This document shows, in pieces, positions 24,867 to 33,005 of a stretch of 64,000 bases of DNA. Source of the stretch: Rathayibacter sp. VKM Ac-2856 (GTDB taxonomy: Bacteria; Actinomycetota; Actinomycetes; Actinomycetales; Microbacteriaceae); the NCBI RefSeq assembly GCF_013205055.1, contig NZ_JABMLF010000003.1:186001-250000 (forward strand), read 5' to 3'. The translations under genes and the position numbers were made by a program. How positions within the stretch are numbered: position 1 is the first letter of the stretch; every line of letters begins with the position of its first letter. The notes under the pieces were generated by a model, which made no database searches, was not told the DNA's origin, and worked only from the letters and a program-made list of their open reading frames with translations.

Positions 24867-26345
24867 TCAGGGTGCCAGATCCGCGGGGCGCGTCTGGTCG
24901 GGCCCCGGCGCGAGGTCCGGCGCCCGGCGGATGCCGAACTCGTGCCGGAGCGCGCTGCGGGCGGCGTGGAAGCCCGCCATCCCGTGCACCCCGGGCCCGG
25001 GCGGCGTGGACGACGAGCAGAGGTAGAGCCCCTTCGCGGGCTGCCGCCACGGGTCGGGCGAGGGCACCGGTCGCGAGAGCAGCTGCGCCACGCTCGCCGC
25101 TCCGGCCGCGATGTCGCCGCCGATGTAGTTCGGGTTCCACGCCTGCATGTCGCGCGCGGTCATCGAGGACGCCGCGAGCACGCGGTCGCGGAAGCCCGGG
25201 GCGAAGCGCTCGATCTGCGCCGTGATCGACTCGCGCTGGTGGGCCGGCGAGTTCCGCGGCACGTGGGTGTACGCCCAGAGGACCTGCTTGCCCTCGGGCG
25301 CGCGGGTCGGGTCGAGGACGGAGGGCTGGGACACCAGGACGTACGGGTTCTCGCTGTGCCGGCCGAGGACCACGTCGCGCTCGGCGGCGGCGATCTCGGC
25401 GCGGGTGCCGCCCACGTGCAGCGTGCCGGCCTCCGCGAGCTCGGGATCGGTCCACGGCACCGGGCCGTCGAGCGCGAAGTCGACCTTGGCGACGCCGTTG
25501 CCGTAGCGGAAGCGCCGGAGCGCCGCGGCGTACGGGGCGGGCAGGCGGTCGCCGGCCAGCTCGAGCAGCGCCGTCGGCGTGAGATCGAGCAGCACGGCCC
25601 GGGCGCTCGGCAGCTGGGCGAGCGAGGTGATCTCGACGCCGGTCTCGATCGTGCCGCCGTGCGCGCGGAGATCGTCCGCCATCGCGTCGACGATGGCCTG
25701 GCTGCCGCCGACGGGCACCGGCCAGCCGCGCGCGTGCGCGTAGGAGCCGAGCGCGAGCGCCGCGGCGGCGGTGGACAGGCTCGGCATCGGCCGGATCGCG
25801 TGCGCGGCGACGCCCGCGAGCATCGCCGGGGCCACCTCCTCGCGGAAGCGCGCGTTCCAGAGGGGCGAGCCCTGCTCGAGCACGCGCAGCCCGAAGCGCA
25901 GCAGCACCGAGGGGTCGGTCGGGATCTTCAGCAGGGCGTCGTTCGTGAAGCCCGCGACGCGGTCGGCCCGCTCCGCCAGCGGACCCATCAGCGAGCGCCA
26001 GGCGGCGCCGTCGCGCCCGAGCGCCGCGGCCGTCCGCTCGAGGTCGCGGTAGGCGATGCCGGAGCGCCCGCCGTCGAGCGGGTGCGCGTAGGAGATCTCG
26101 GGCAGCCGCAGATCGATCCGCCGGTCGAGCTCGAACCGCCGGAAGAACTCCGAGGCGAGTGCCATCGGGTGCACGGCCGAGCCGATGTCGTGGTGGAAAC
26201 CGGGCAGCGTCAGCTCGGCCGTCCGGGCGCCGCCGCCGAGGGTCTCGTTGCGCTCGTAGACCGCGACCGAGAGCCCTGCGCGGGCGAGGGTGACCGCGGC
26301 CGAGAGCCCGTTGGGCCCGGAGCCGACGACGACGGCGTCGACCAC
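24867..26345 (-). CDS. FAD-dependent oxidoreductase of the CrtI/phytoene desaturase-like group
   Basis: 492 residues. N-terminal dinucleotide-binding motif VVVGSGPNGLSAAVTLARAG with the acidic end YERNETLGGGART, substrate region HHDIGSAVHPMALAS, and C-terminal FAD motif SSSTPPGPGVHGMAGFHAA. It belongs to COG1233-like flavoproteins; which bond it oxidises is unknown, and no other carotenoid gene is nearby. GTG 26345 has GGAGG 7 nt upstream and starts 1 nt after the preceding SDR stop, so they form one operon. Confidence 0.85.
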   Translation of the reverse strand: MVDAVVVGSGPNGLSAAVTLARAGLSVAVYERNETLGGGARTAELTLPGFHHDIGSAVHPMALASEFFRRFELDRRIDLRLPEISYAHPLDGGRSGIAYRDLERTAAALGRDGAAWRSLMGPLAERADRVAGFTNDALLKIPTDPSVLLRFGLRVLEQGSPLWNARFREEVAPAMLAGVAAHAIRPMPSLSTAAAALALGSYAHARGWPVPVGGSQAIVDAMADDLRAHGGTIETGVEITSLAQLPSARAVLLDLTPTALLELAGDRLPAPYAAALRRFRYGNGVAKVDFALDGPVPWTDPELAEAGTLHVGGTRAEIAAAERDVVLGRHSENPYVLVSQPSVLDPTRAPEGKQVLWAYTHVPRNSPAHQRESITAQIERFAPGFRDRVLAASSMTARDMQAWNPNYIGGDIAAGAASVAQLLSRPVPSPDPWRQPAKGLYLCSSSTPPGPGVHGMAGFHAARSALRHEFGIRRAPDLAPGPDQTRPADLAP

Positions 26346-26346
26346 G

Positions 26347-27345
26347 TCACTTCCTCCGCAGCGCCGCGACGGCCCCGACCAGGCCGGCCGCGCCGAGGAC
26401 GGCGGCGCCGGCGTAGCTCGCGGCACGGTGGCGGATCATCCAGATCTGCGGCGTCATGGTGTGCGCGCGGTCGCTGAAGAGGCCGCGGGCGCCGTGATCG
26501 CCGGGAACCGGCTCGTAGACGTTGTTCGGGAGCATCGGCTCCTTCTTGTCGGGCGCCTGCTGGCCGTCGAACGCGCTGCGGGCGAGGTACCAGTCCATGA
26601 AGGCGCCGGCGAAGCGGTCGCCGAGGATGGTGCCCGCCGTCGGCTCGCCGACCCAGGTGCGCCGGCGCGGCTTGTCGGCGACGTCGGCGATCGCGATCGC
26701 GCCGACCTCCGGCTCGTAGATCGGCGGCACGGGCTGCGGATGGTGCGGCAGCTGCGACTTCACCCAGTTGAACTGGATCGTGTTGAGCGCGGGCATGTCC
26801 ACCTCGGACAGGCGGATCCGGCTCTTGGAGTGCAGCAGCTCGGCGGTGACCGCCTCGGTGAAGCCGCGGGCGCCGAACTTCGAGGCGCAGTAGGCCGCCT
26901 GGAGCGGGATGCCGCGGTGCGCCAGCGCGGAGCCGACCTGGATGACGTGGCCGCGGCCGCGCGGGGTCATCCGCGAGAGCGCCGCGCGGGTGCCGTTGAC
27001 GAAGCCGAAGAAGTTGACGGCGACGGCGCGCTCGAAGTCGGCCGGGTCGGTCGACAGGAACTCGCCGAAGACGCCGACCATCGCGTCGTTCACCCAGAGC
27101 TCGATCGGGCCGAGCTCGGCCTCGATGCGGTCGGCGGCCGACTCGACCGCCTCGCGATCGGCGACGTCGGTCGGGATCGTCAGACCGCGGCGGCCGGCCT
27201 GCTCGATCTCGGCGAGCGTCGCCGCGAGCCCGTCCTCGCCGCGGGCGAGCACGGCGACGTCCCAGCCGCGCGAGGCCAGCTCGCGGACGGTGGCGCGGCC
27301 GAGACCGGCGGTGCCGCCGGTGACGACGGCGACGCCGCGGCTCAC
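26347..27345 (-). CDS. SDR-family oxidoreductase with C-terminal membrane segment
   Basis: 332 residues: TGGTAGLGRA cofactor motif, VNDAM (variant of NNAG), Ser in VGSALAHRG, and YCASKFGARG (YxxxK). A C-terminal hydrophobic stretch (SYAGAAVLGAAGLVGAVAAL) suggests membrane attachment, as in the SRPBCC partner. GTG 27345 overlaps the stop of a 16-codon upstream frame (GTGA); GGAG lies 7 nt before it. First enzyme gene of the SDR/FAD/SRPBCC operon. Confidence 0.85.
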   Translation of the reverse strand: MSRGVAVVTGGTAGLGRATVRELASRGWDVAVLARGEDGLAATLAEIEQAGRRGLTIPTDVADREAVESAADRIEAELGPIELWVNDAMVGVFGEFLSTDPADFERAVAVNFFGFVNGTRAALSRMTPRGRGHVIQVGSALAHRGIPLQAAYCASKFGARGFTEAVTAELLHSKSRIRLSEVDMPALNTIQFNWVKSQLPHHPQPVPPIYEPEVGAIAIADVADKPRRRTWVGEPTAGTILGDRFAGAFMDWYLARSAFDGQQAPDKKEPMLPNNVYEPVPGDHGARGLFSDRAHTMTPQIWMIRHRAASYAGAAVLGAAGLVGAVAALRRK

Positions 27346-27392
27346 GCGAGGACTCCGGCGGCGAGGTGTCGGGGGTGCGGCGTCGTGATCAT
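27342..27392 (-). CDS. Short upstream ORF coupled to the SDR gene
   Basis: 16 residues (MITTPHPRHLAAGVLA) with the best ribosome site in the region, AAGGAG 7 nt before ATG 27392, and a stop that overlaps the SDR GTG. It may be a leader peptide for translational coupling. The alternative is that a base error or frameshift split the true SDR N-terminus. Confidence 0.4.
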   Translation of the reverse strand: MITTPHPRHLAAGVLA

Positions 27393-27539
27393 GGTCGAGC
27401 TCCTTCGTGAGGGCGCCGGGAGCGGCGTGCTGCAGTTCCACGGTAGGCCGCTCGGGAGGCGCGCCGCGCGGGGTTGCGCCCGGTCGGTGGAAGCATCGAC
27501 CGACACGCCCCTGGGGAGGAGTCCCACACCTCTCGATCC

Positions 27540-27583
27540 GTCCAGAGATCGTCCAGACCGCATCCAGACGCCGGGGCCAGACT
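27540..27583 (+). promoter_or_regulatory. Direct repeats with 11-bp spacing before the esterase gene
   Basis: GTCCAGA at 27540 and 27551, ATCCAGA at 27562 and GGCCAGA at 27575 (steps 11, 11, 13). The last one overlaps CAGACT (27578-27583), a possible -10. Eleven-bp-spaced repeats upstream of a promoter are typical for OmpR/PhoB-type response regulators. Confidence 0.5.
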
Positions 27584-27632
27584 GACGCCGCCGCGCCCCC
27601 GCGCCACCGCCCCTCGACGACCGGAACGACCC

Positions 27633-28958
27633 ATGAACGCACTGCTCGGGCTCAGCCTCGTCTCCGGTCCGGCGGTGGTGGCCGTCTACGCGGTCGCGGT
27701 GCTCGCCCTCCTCGCGCTGATCCTCGCCTTCGCCCGCTCCGCGCCCCGCGGCCGCCGTCGGCGCCTGGTGCTCGCGGCCGGCGTCCTGCTCCTCGGCCTG
27801 CTGGTCGGCTGGCTGCTCGCCGGCCTGATCGGCGGCACCGGCGGCCCCTTCGGCGTCGACTTCACCCCCGTCACGCGCGTCTGGGTCGGGCTCGGCCTCG
27901 GCGGACTCGGCGTCGCCCTGGTCGCCCTCGTGCACGCCCTCGCCCATCGGCGCGCGAGGCGGGCGCTCGCCTCGGCGCTCGTCGGCGTCCTCGTGCTCAC
28001 GACCGCTGCGATGACGGTCAACATCGACTTCGGCCAGTACCCGACCGTGCGCGAGCTGCTGGGGATCAGCGCGTACCCGACGCTGGCCGGTCCGATCGCG
28101 ACGCCCGCCGGCGAGCACGCCTCCCTCGAGACCTGGACCGCCCCGGCCGGGATGCCGACCGCGGGCAGCGTCTCGACCGTGACGATCCCCGCCACGCAGT
28201 CGGGGTTCCCCGCCCGCGACGCCGTCGTCTACCTCCCGCCGGCCGCGCAGACCGCGGACCCACCGCTGCTGCCCGTGATGGTGATGCTGAGCGGCCAGCC
28301 CGGCTCGCCGTCGGACCCGCTCGCGGTGGAGCACCTGCAGCAGACGCTCGACACGTACGCCGCCGCGCACGCGGGCCTCGCGCCGATCGTGGTGTCGCCC
28401 GATCAGCTCGGCGACCCGACGGCCAACCCGATGTGCATCGACTCCCCGCTCGGGAAGTCCGCGACCTATCTCACCGTCGACGTGCCGAACTGGATCCGCG
28501 CGAACCTGCCCGTCCTCGGCGATGCGCAGCACTGGGCGATCGGCGGCCTCTCGCAGGGCGGCACCTGCGCGATCCAGCTCGGCGCCGGCTATCCGCAGCT
28601 CTTCGGCAACATCATCGACGCGTCCGGCGAGCTCGCCCCGACGCTCGGCGACGACGCGACGACGATCCAGCAGGGCTTCGGCGGCGACGCGGCGGCCTAC
28701 GAGGCGGCCAAGCCCGCGGCGATCCTCGCGAGGAACGCGCCGTACACGGACTCGTTCGCGGTGTTCGGAGTCGGCGCGAACGACACCTCGTTCCTCTCCG
28801 GAGTGCAGACCCTGCACGCCGCCGCGGAGGCCGCCGGGATGGACACCACCTACCTCGAGGTCCCGGACAGCGCGCACGACGCGACCGCCTGGTCCGCCAC
28901 CTTCGACAAGGGGCTCGAGCTGCTGACGGCGCGCTGGGATCTGGTGCCGGCGGCCTAG
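27633..28958 (+). CDS. Membrane-anchored esterase (esterase D/mycolyltransferase-like fold)
   Basis: 441 residues. Four membrane helices fill residues 1-145 (for example AVYAVAVLALLALILAFA and LASALVGVLVLTTAAMTVN), followed by an extracytoplasmic alpha/beta-hydrolase. Visible catalytic features are VMLSGQPGSPSD (oxyanion region), nucleophile motif GGLSQGGTCA and a late His in DSAHDATAW. This layout resembles the putative esterase/antigen 85 superfamily seen in corynebacteria and relatives. Substrate unknown. A set of 11-bp-spaced direct repeats lies about 50-90 bp upstream. Confidence 0.78.
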   Translation: MNALLGLSLVSGPAVVAVYAVAVLALLALILAFARSAPRGRRRRLVLAAGVLLLGLLVGWLLAGLIGGTGGPFGVDFTPVTRVWVGLGLGGLGVALVALVHALAHRRARRALASALVGVLVLTTAAMTVNIDFGQYPTVRELLGISAYPTLAGPIATPAGEHASLETWTAPAGMPTAGSVSTVTIPATQSGFPARDAVVYLPPAAQTADPPLLPVMVMLSGQPGSPSDPLAVEHLQQTLDTYAAAHAGLAPIVVSPDQLGDPTANPMCIDSPLGKSATYLTVDVPNWIRANLPVLGDAQHWAIGGLSQGGTCAIQLGAGYPQLFGNIIDASGELAPTLGDDATTIQQGFGGDAAAYEAAKPAAILARNAPYTDSFAVFGVGANDTSFLSGVQTLHAAAEAAGMDTTYLEVPDSAHDATAWSATFDKGLELLTARWDLVPAA

Positions 28959-28994
28959 CGCGCGGAGACGGAGACCGGCGTTCCTGCGGTGGGC

Positions 28995-29090
28995 GGTCTC
29001 GATACGCCCCTGCGGGGCTACTCGACCAGCATGGAGGCGACCTCGTCCATGGTGATCGAGTAGCCCGCGGAGCGGGCGTATCGAGATACG
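28995..29090. repeat. Family B REP-like array, locus 2 (inverted pair)
   Basis: One module GGTCTCGATACGCCCCTG...CAGCATG (28995-29033) faces one CATGGTGATCGAGTAGCC...TATCGAGATACG module (29048-29090). It fills the gap between the convergent esterase and metallohydrolase genes. Confidence 0.85.
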
Positions 29091-29115
29091 CGGGCGGCTC
29101 CTTCGCGGCGGGCCG

Positions 29116-29823
29116 CTAGGCGCGGGTCGCCGCCGCGACCGCCGCCGCCACTCCCCCGCTCCACGGCGCCCCGTGGCCGGGCAGCACCCAGGTGGCGCCG
29201 GTCGGCAGCAGGCGCTGCAGCGAGGCGATCGCCTGCTCCGGCTCATCGGTGAACGGCGCGGGAGCCGGCCCCGTCGCCCCCGTCAGCACGTGCCTGGTCG
29301 TGAGGCCGTCGCCGACGAACACCGCGTCCGCGATCGGCACGTGCACCGCGATGCTGCCGGCGGAGTGCCCGGGCAGCCCGATGATCCGCGGGGCGCCCGG
29401 CAGATCGAGCCTCTCGCCGTCCTGCACCGTCACGACCTCGGTCAGCGGGGGCACGCGCGCCCCGCCCTTCCGCAGGAAGTAGCCGAGGAAGCCGACGAGC
29501 GGGCCCAGCCGCATCGACGGTGTCCGGTTCGAGGGCTTCTTCCCGCCCTTCGCGCGGTCCGCGTCGGCCTCGTGCACGAAGACGGGCACGCCGTGCTCGC
29601 GCCGCAGCCGCTCGGCGAAGCCGATGTGGTCGGAGTCGCCGTGGGTGAGGACGACGCCCTTCACGTCGTCGAGCGAGCGGCCGATCGCCGCCAGCTCGGC
29701 GAGCAGCTCGGGCCAGAGGCGGGGCAGCCCGGCGTCGATGAGGGTCACGCCCTCGGGGGTGTGGACGAGGTAGGCGGCGACGATGTCGGAGCCGAGGCGG
29801 CGGAGGTGGGGACCGAGTTCCAT
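29116..29823 (-). CDS. MBL-fold metallohydrolase
   Basis: 235 residues of metallo-beta-lactamase fold: TLIDAGLP, the metal motif THGDSDHIG (HxDxDH, the second His of the usual HxHxDH replaced by Asp), GLPGHSAGSIAVHV (third metal His), FVGDGLTTR and LPGHGAPW. Members hydrolyse esters, lactones or thioesters. It is divergent from a TetR regulator; the ATG is 7 nt after TACCGT on its strand. Control by that TetR through the palindromes between them is likely. Confidence 0.85.
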   Translation of the reverse strand: MELGPHLRRLGSDIVAAYLVHTPEGVTLIDAGLPRLWPELLAELAAIGRSLDDVKGVVLTHGDSDHIGFAERLRREHGVPVFVHEADADRAKGGKKPSNRTPSMRLGPLVGFLGYFLRKGGARVPPLTEVVTVQDGERLDLPGAPRIIGLPGHSAGSIAVHVPIADAVFVGDGLTTRHVLTGATGPAPAPFTDEPEQAIASLQRLLPTGATWVLPGHGAPWSGGVAAAVAAATRA

Positions 29824-29870
29824 GATGGCTACGGTACATAGCCATCATGGCTACTGTCAATAGCTATAGT
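29822..29870. promoter_or_regulatory. MBL/TetR divergent operator with two overlapping palindromes and facing leaderless promoters
   Basis: ATGATGGCTA (29822-29831) and TAGCCATCAT (29839-29848) form a perfect inverted repeat, and TAGCCATCATGGCTA (29839-29853) a second perfect one. The TetR -10 is TATAGT (29865-29870, 6 nt before its ATG). The hydrolase -10 is TACCGT on the minus strand (29836-29831). Confidence 0.7.
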
Positions 29871-29876
29871 GGGGGC

Positions 29877-30476
29877 ATGCCCACTCCCGAGCGCACCACC
29901 CTCGAGGCGATCGTCCGCGCCGCCGCCGAGATCCTCGAGGAGGAGGGCCTCGCCGGCGTGACGATGCAGGCCGTCGCGCAGCGCGTCGGGGTGCGCGCCC
30001 CCTCCCTCTACAAGCGCGTCGAGGGCCGCGACCCGCTCGTGCGACTGGTGGCCGAGGCGGCGCTGGGCGAGCTCGCCGCGAGGGTCGAGCCGCTCACCAC
30101 GGCGGAGGAGCTCGCCGACGCCTTCCGCGCGTTCGGCCGCGAGCGGCCGGCCGCCTTCCTCCTGGTGATGGCGCCCGCCCCCGGGACCCCGGTGGCCCGG
30201 CAGGAGTTCCGCGACGCGGCGAGCGCCTCCGTCCTCCGCGCCACCGCCCGGCTCGCGGGCGAGGAGCACGCGCTCGAGGCCGCGCGGACCCTCACCGCCT
30301 GGGCCACCGGCTTCATCGGCATGGAGATCAACGGCGCCTTCACCCTCGGCGGCGATGTCGAGAGCGCCTGGCGCTTCGGGCTCGGCCGCGTGGTGGCGGC
30401 ACTGAGCCTCGAGGACGTCAGCGCGCCGACGCCTCGTCCTCGAGGAACCGGGGACGACTCGCCGCGATCCCGCTGA
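29877..30476 (+). CDS. TetR-family regulator
   Basis: 199 residues: N-terminal HTH at about 10-56 (VTMQAVAQRVGVRAPSLYKRV) and a TetR C-terminal ligand domain of the WHG type (LTAWATGFIGMEINGAF). It likely represses itself and the divergent metallohydrolase through the TAGCCATCATGGCTA palindromes. The last 59 bp overlap the 3' end of the convergent MFS gene, so the polar tail (PTPRPRGTGDDSPRSR) is probably not part of the fold. Confidence 0.85.
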   Translation: MPTPERTTLEAIVRAAAEILEEEGLAGVTMQAVAQRVGVRAPSLYKRVEGRDPLVRLVAEAALGELAARVEPLTTAEELADAFRAFGRERPAAFLLVMAPAPGTPVARQEFRDAASASVLRATARLAGEEHALEAARTLTAWATGFIGMEINGAFTLGGDVESAWRFGLGRVVAALSLEDVSAPTPRPRGTGDDSPRSR

Positions 30477-31617
30477 CCAGCAGCACCACGAGGCTCGCGA
30501 GCAGCAGGACGTAGGAGCCGGTCCAGCTCCCCTGCGCCTCGTAGAGCAGGCCGATCAGCAGCGGCCCGGCGCAGGCCAGCGCGTAGCCGAGACCCTGCGT
30601 CGCTCCGGAGAGGACCGAGGAGCCGGCCGTGCTGCGGGTCCGCGCGTTGACGAGGGTGAGCGTCATCGGGAAGGTGCTGACGCCTAGGCCGAGGCAGACC
30701 ACCCAGGCCACGGCGCCGGTCAGCGGCGCGACGAGCAGGCCGACGTAGCCGACCGCCAGCAGCGCGACGCAGACCACCACCACGATCGACGGGTTCCGCA
30801 TCCCCAGGGTGAGCGGTGGGACGACGAAGGCCGCGCCGAGTCCGAAGATCGAGAAGAGGGCGAGCAGCGCGCCGCCCTGCGCCGGATCCGCGCCCGCGTC
30901 GACGAGGATCGTCGGCAGCCAGGTGATGATCGCGTAGGTGTTGAGGGCCGTCATCCCGAGCATCAGCACCATCGCCCAGAGCAGGCGGGTGCGCCAGACG
31001 CCGGCCAGCCGGACGGGAGCGGCGGCCGCGGCGGCGCCGGCCTCGCCGCGGCGGGCGAGCGCCGTCCAGAGCAGGCAGGCGATCGCGGTGAGCGCGGCCC
31101 AGACGCCGACGGCGAAGCGCCAGTCGATGGCGGAGGCGAGCGGGACGGCGATGAGCGGAGCGACGAACTGACCGGCCTGGAGCAGCGCGAGGTAGAGCGA
31201 GCTGATCGCCTTCAGCCGGTCGGCGAAGTAGCGCTTCACGATCGGCACGATCAGGACGTTCGAGGTCCCCACTCCGGCGAACGCGACGACGGACGCGAGC
31301 ACCAGCGCGAGCGGGCTCGGGCTGAGCGCGCGGAGCAGGATGCCCGCCGTGGTCACCAGCGTCGCGACGGCGAGGGTGCGCTCGAGGCCGAAGCGGCGGG
31401 AGGCCGCCGCGGCGACCACTCCGAAGACGGCGAACGACGCGGTGACGATGGTGCCGAACGCGCCGTAGAGCGTCGGGCCGAAGGAGAGGTCGGCGCCGAT
31501 CGTCTCGAGCAGCGGGCTGAAGCCGGTGACGGCCGTCCGGAGGTTGAGCGCCGTCATCACGATCGCCGCGAGAGCGAGGAGCGCGGTCCTCTGCGGAGTG
31601 ACGACGGTGGCGGTCAT
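30418..31617 (-). CDS. MFS transporter, CynX/NimT-like
   Basis: 399 residues with 12 predicted helices. The start (ALAAIVMTALNLRTAVTGFSPLLETIGADL) is the CynX/NimT (cyanate permease/nitroimidazole-resistance) signature, and SVVAFAGVGTSNVLIVPIVKRYF matches the same group. Transported compound unknown. ATG 31617 was chosen; the open frame upstream belongs to the divergent FadR-type gene. It is probably controlled by that regulator across a 28-bp gap. Confidence 0.82.
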   Translation of the reverse strand: MTATVVTPQRTALLALAAIVMTALNLRTAVTGFSPLLETIGADLSFGPTLYGAFGTIVTASFAVFGVVAAAASRRFGLERTLAVATLVTTAGILLRALSPSPLALVLASVVAFAGVGTSNVLIVPIVKRYFADRLKAISSLYLALLQAGQFVAPLIAVPLASAIDWRFAVGVWAALTAIACLLWTALARRGEAGAAAAAAPVRLAGVWRTRLLWAMVLMLGMTALNTYAIITWLPTILVDAGADPAQGGALLALFSIFGLGAAFVVPPLTLGMRNPSIVVVVCVALLAVGYVGLLVAPLTGAVAWVVCLGLGVSTFPMTLTLVNARTRSTAGSSVLSGATQGLGYALACAGPLLIGLLYEAQGSWTGSYVLLLASLVVLLVSGIAASRPRFLEDEASAR

Positions 31618-31645
31618 GACGGTCTGCCCTCGGTAGGATGATGGG

Positions 31646-32440
31646 ATGAATCCCGCCGAGCCTAGCGCGACCGATGCCGACGCGGGCGCATCGGCTTCGA
31701 GCGCACCCGGCCCGAACGCAGCCGGCCCCGTCCCGCCCGGCCCGTCCGCTCCCGAGCCCCTCGCGCCCTTCCGCCGCGAGAGCGTGATCGACCACGTCAC
31801 CGCCCTCTTCCACGAGGAGATCCGCTCCGGCCGCTGGGCACTCGGCGCGCGGATCCCGACGGAGCCGGAGCTCGTGCGCTGGAGCGGCGCGGGGCGGAAC
31901 TCCGTCCGCGAGGCCGTGCAGACGCTCGTGCAGTCGGGGCTGGTGCGGCGGGAGCAGGGGCGCGGCACCTTCGTGACCGCGCGCTCGCAGCTCACCACGT
32001 CGCTCCGGCGCCGGCTGCCCACCGCCGAGCGGCGCGACGGCCTCGAGCTGCGCTTCGCGATCGACGGCGCGACCGCGGCGCTGGCCGCCGAGCGGCGGAC
32101 GCCGGAGGACGTCGAGACGCTGCGGGCGCTGCTCGCCGCCCGCGGCCGCTCGTGGACGGGCGGCGACCTCGCCGAGCGGACCGCGACCGACACGGGGCTG
32201 CACCGCGCGGTCGTCGCGGCGACCCACAACGCCCTCTTCCTCGAGCTCTACGACGGGCTGACCGGGCTGTTCGAGACGGTGCTGCAGGACGACGTCGTCG
32301 GCGACGAGGACCGGCACGAGCGCGAGCACGCGCTGCTGGTCGAGTCGATCGCCGCGGGCGACCCCGCGGGGGCGCGGCGGGCGATCGAGGAGCTGCTCGC
32401 GCCGCTGCTGGAGCCGGACGGCGTGCAGAGCATCAGCTGA
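31646..32440 (+). CDS. GntR-family regulator, FadR subfamily
   Basis: 264 residues. An Ala/Pro-rich, probably disordered N-terminal extension of about 40 residues precedes the GntR winged helix (VIDHVTALFHEEIRSGRWAL, then IPTEPELVRWSGAGRNSVRE) and an all-helical FCD domain with metal-type His residues (TDTGLHRAVVAATHN, HEREHALLVESI). ATG 31646 is 6 nt after TAGGAT (leaderless). Divergent from the MFS gene, which is the likely target. Confidence 0.85.
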   Translation: MNPAEPSATDADAGASASSAPGPNAAGPVPPGPSAPEPLAPFRRESVIDHVTALFHEEIRSGRWALGARIPTEPELVRWSGAGRNSVREAVQTLVQSGLVRREQGRGTFVTARSQLTTSLRRRLPTAERRDGLELRFAIDGATAALAAERRTPEDVETLRALLAARGRSWTGGDLAERTATDTGLHRAVVAATHNALFLELYDGLTGLFETVLQDDVVGDEDRHEREHALLVESIAAGDPAGARRAIEELLAPLLEPDGVQSIS

Positions 32441-32509
32441 GAGGGCTGCTCATCGCTCCTCGGCGATGAGTCGTGCTCTCCGCTGATGTCCGTGCGCGAG
32501 CAGCGCCGC

Positions 32510-32911
32510 TCAGCGCTGCGGGCGGCGGGTCGACCAGAGCGCCCAGGCCACCAGCAGCGGCTGGAAGACCAGCCGGACGGCGCGCTTGCGGTCGGTGTCG
32601 AGGCCGAACGCGCTGGTCCTCGTGACGTACTGCGAGATGTTGCCGGGGAAGATCGCGGTGAAGAACGCGGCGGCGGCCGCTCCGACCAGCGGCGCCCGGC
32701 GGCGGGCGAGCACCAGCGACGCTCCCAGGCCGATCTCGACCACGCCCGACGCGAGCACGACGGTGTCCTTGTCCAGCGGCACCCACTCCGGAACCTGCGC
32801 CTGGAACTCCTCGCGCGCGCGGGTCAGGTGGCTGACGCCGGCGAAGACGAGGGCGGAGCCGAGGAGGACCTTGGCGCCGGTGCGGAGGAGGGACGGAGTG
32901 GAGGAGGACAT
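32510..32911 (-). CDS. DoxX-like small membrane protein
   Basis: 133 residues with four hydrophobic segments: LLGSALVFAGVSHLT, VVLASGVVEIGLGASLVLA, LVGAAAAAFFTAIFPGNI and FQPLLVAWALWSTRR. The G-x-x-x-x-x-G-x-x-H start and the central V/GxxE match the DoxX family, whose role in bacteria is poorly defined. The ATG is 6 nt after AACGAT on the minus strand (leaderless pattern). Confidence 0.72.
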   Translation of the reverse strand: MSSSTPSLLRTGAKVLLGSALVFAGVSHLTRAREEFQAQVPEWVPLDKDTVVLASGVVEIGLGASLVLARRRAPLVGAAAAAFFTAIFPGNISQYVTRTSAFGLDTDRKRAVRLVFQPLLVAWALWSTRRPQR

Positions 32912-32993
32912 GCGTCCATCGTTCCCGATCGATCGCGCCGGAGCACCCGCGGCCGCCGGAACCGCACGAACGTGCCGTGTCGGAGGCCCGGCC

Positions 32994-32999
32994 TAGTCT
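32994..32999 (+). promoter_or_regulatory. Leaderless -10 box (TAGTCT) for the asparaginase-domain gene
   Basis: TAGTCT ends 6 nt before GTG 33006, with no Shine-Dalgarno present. Confidence 0.55.
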
Positions 33000-33005
33000 G
33001 TTCGC

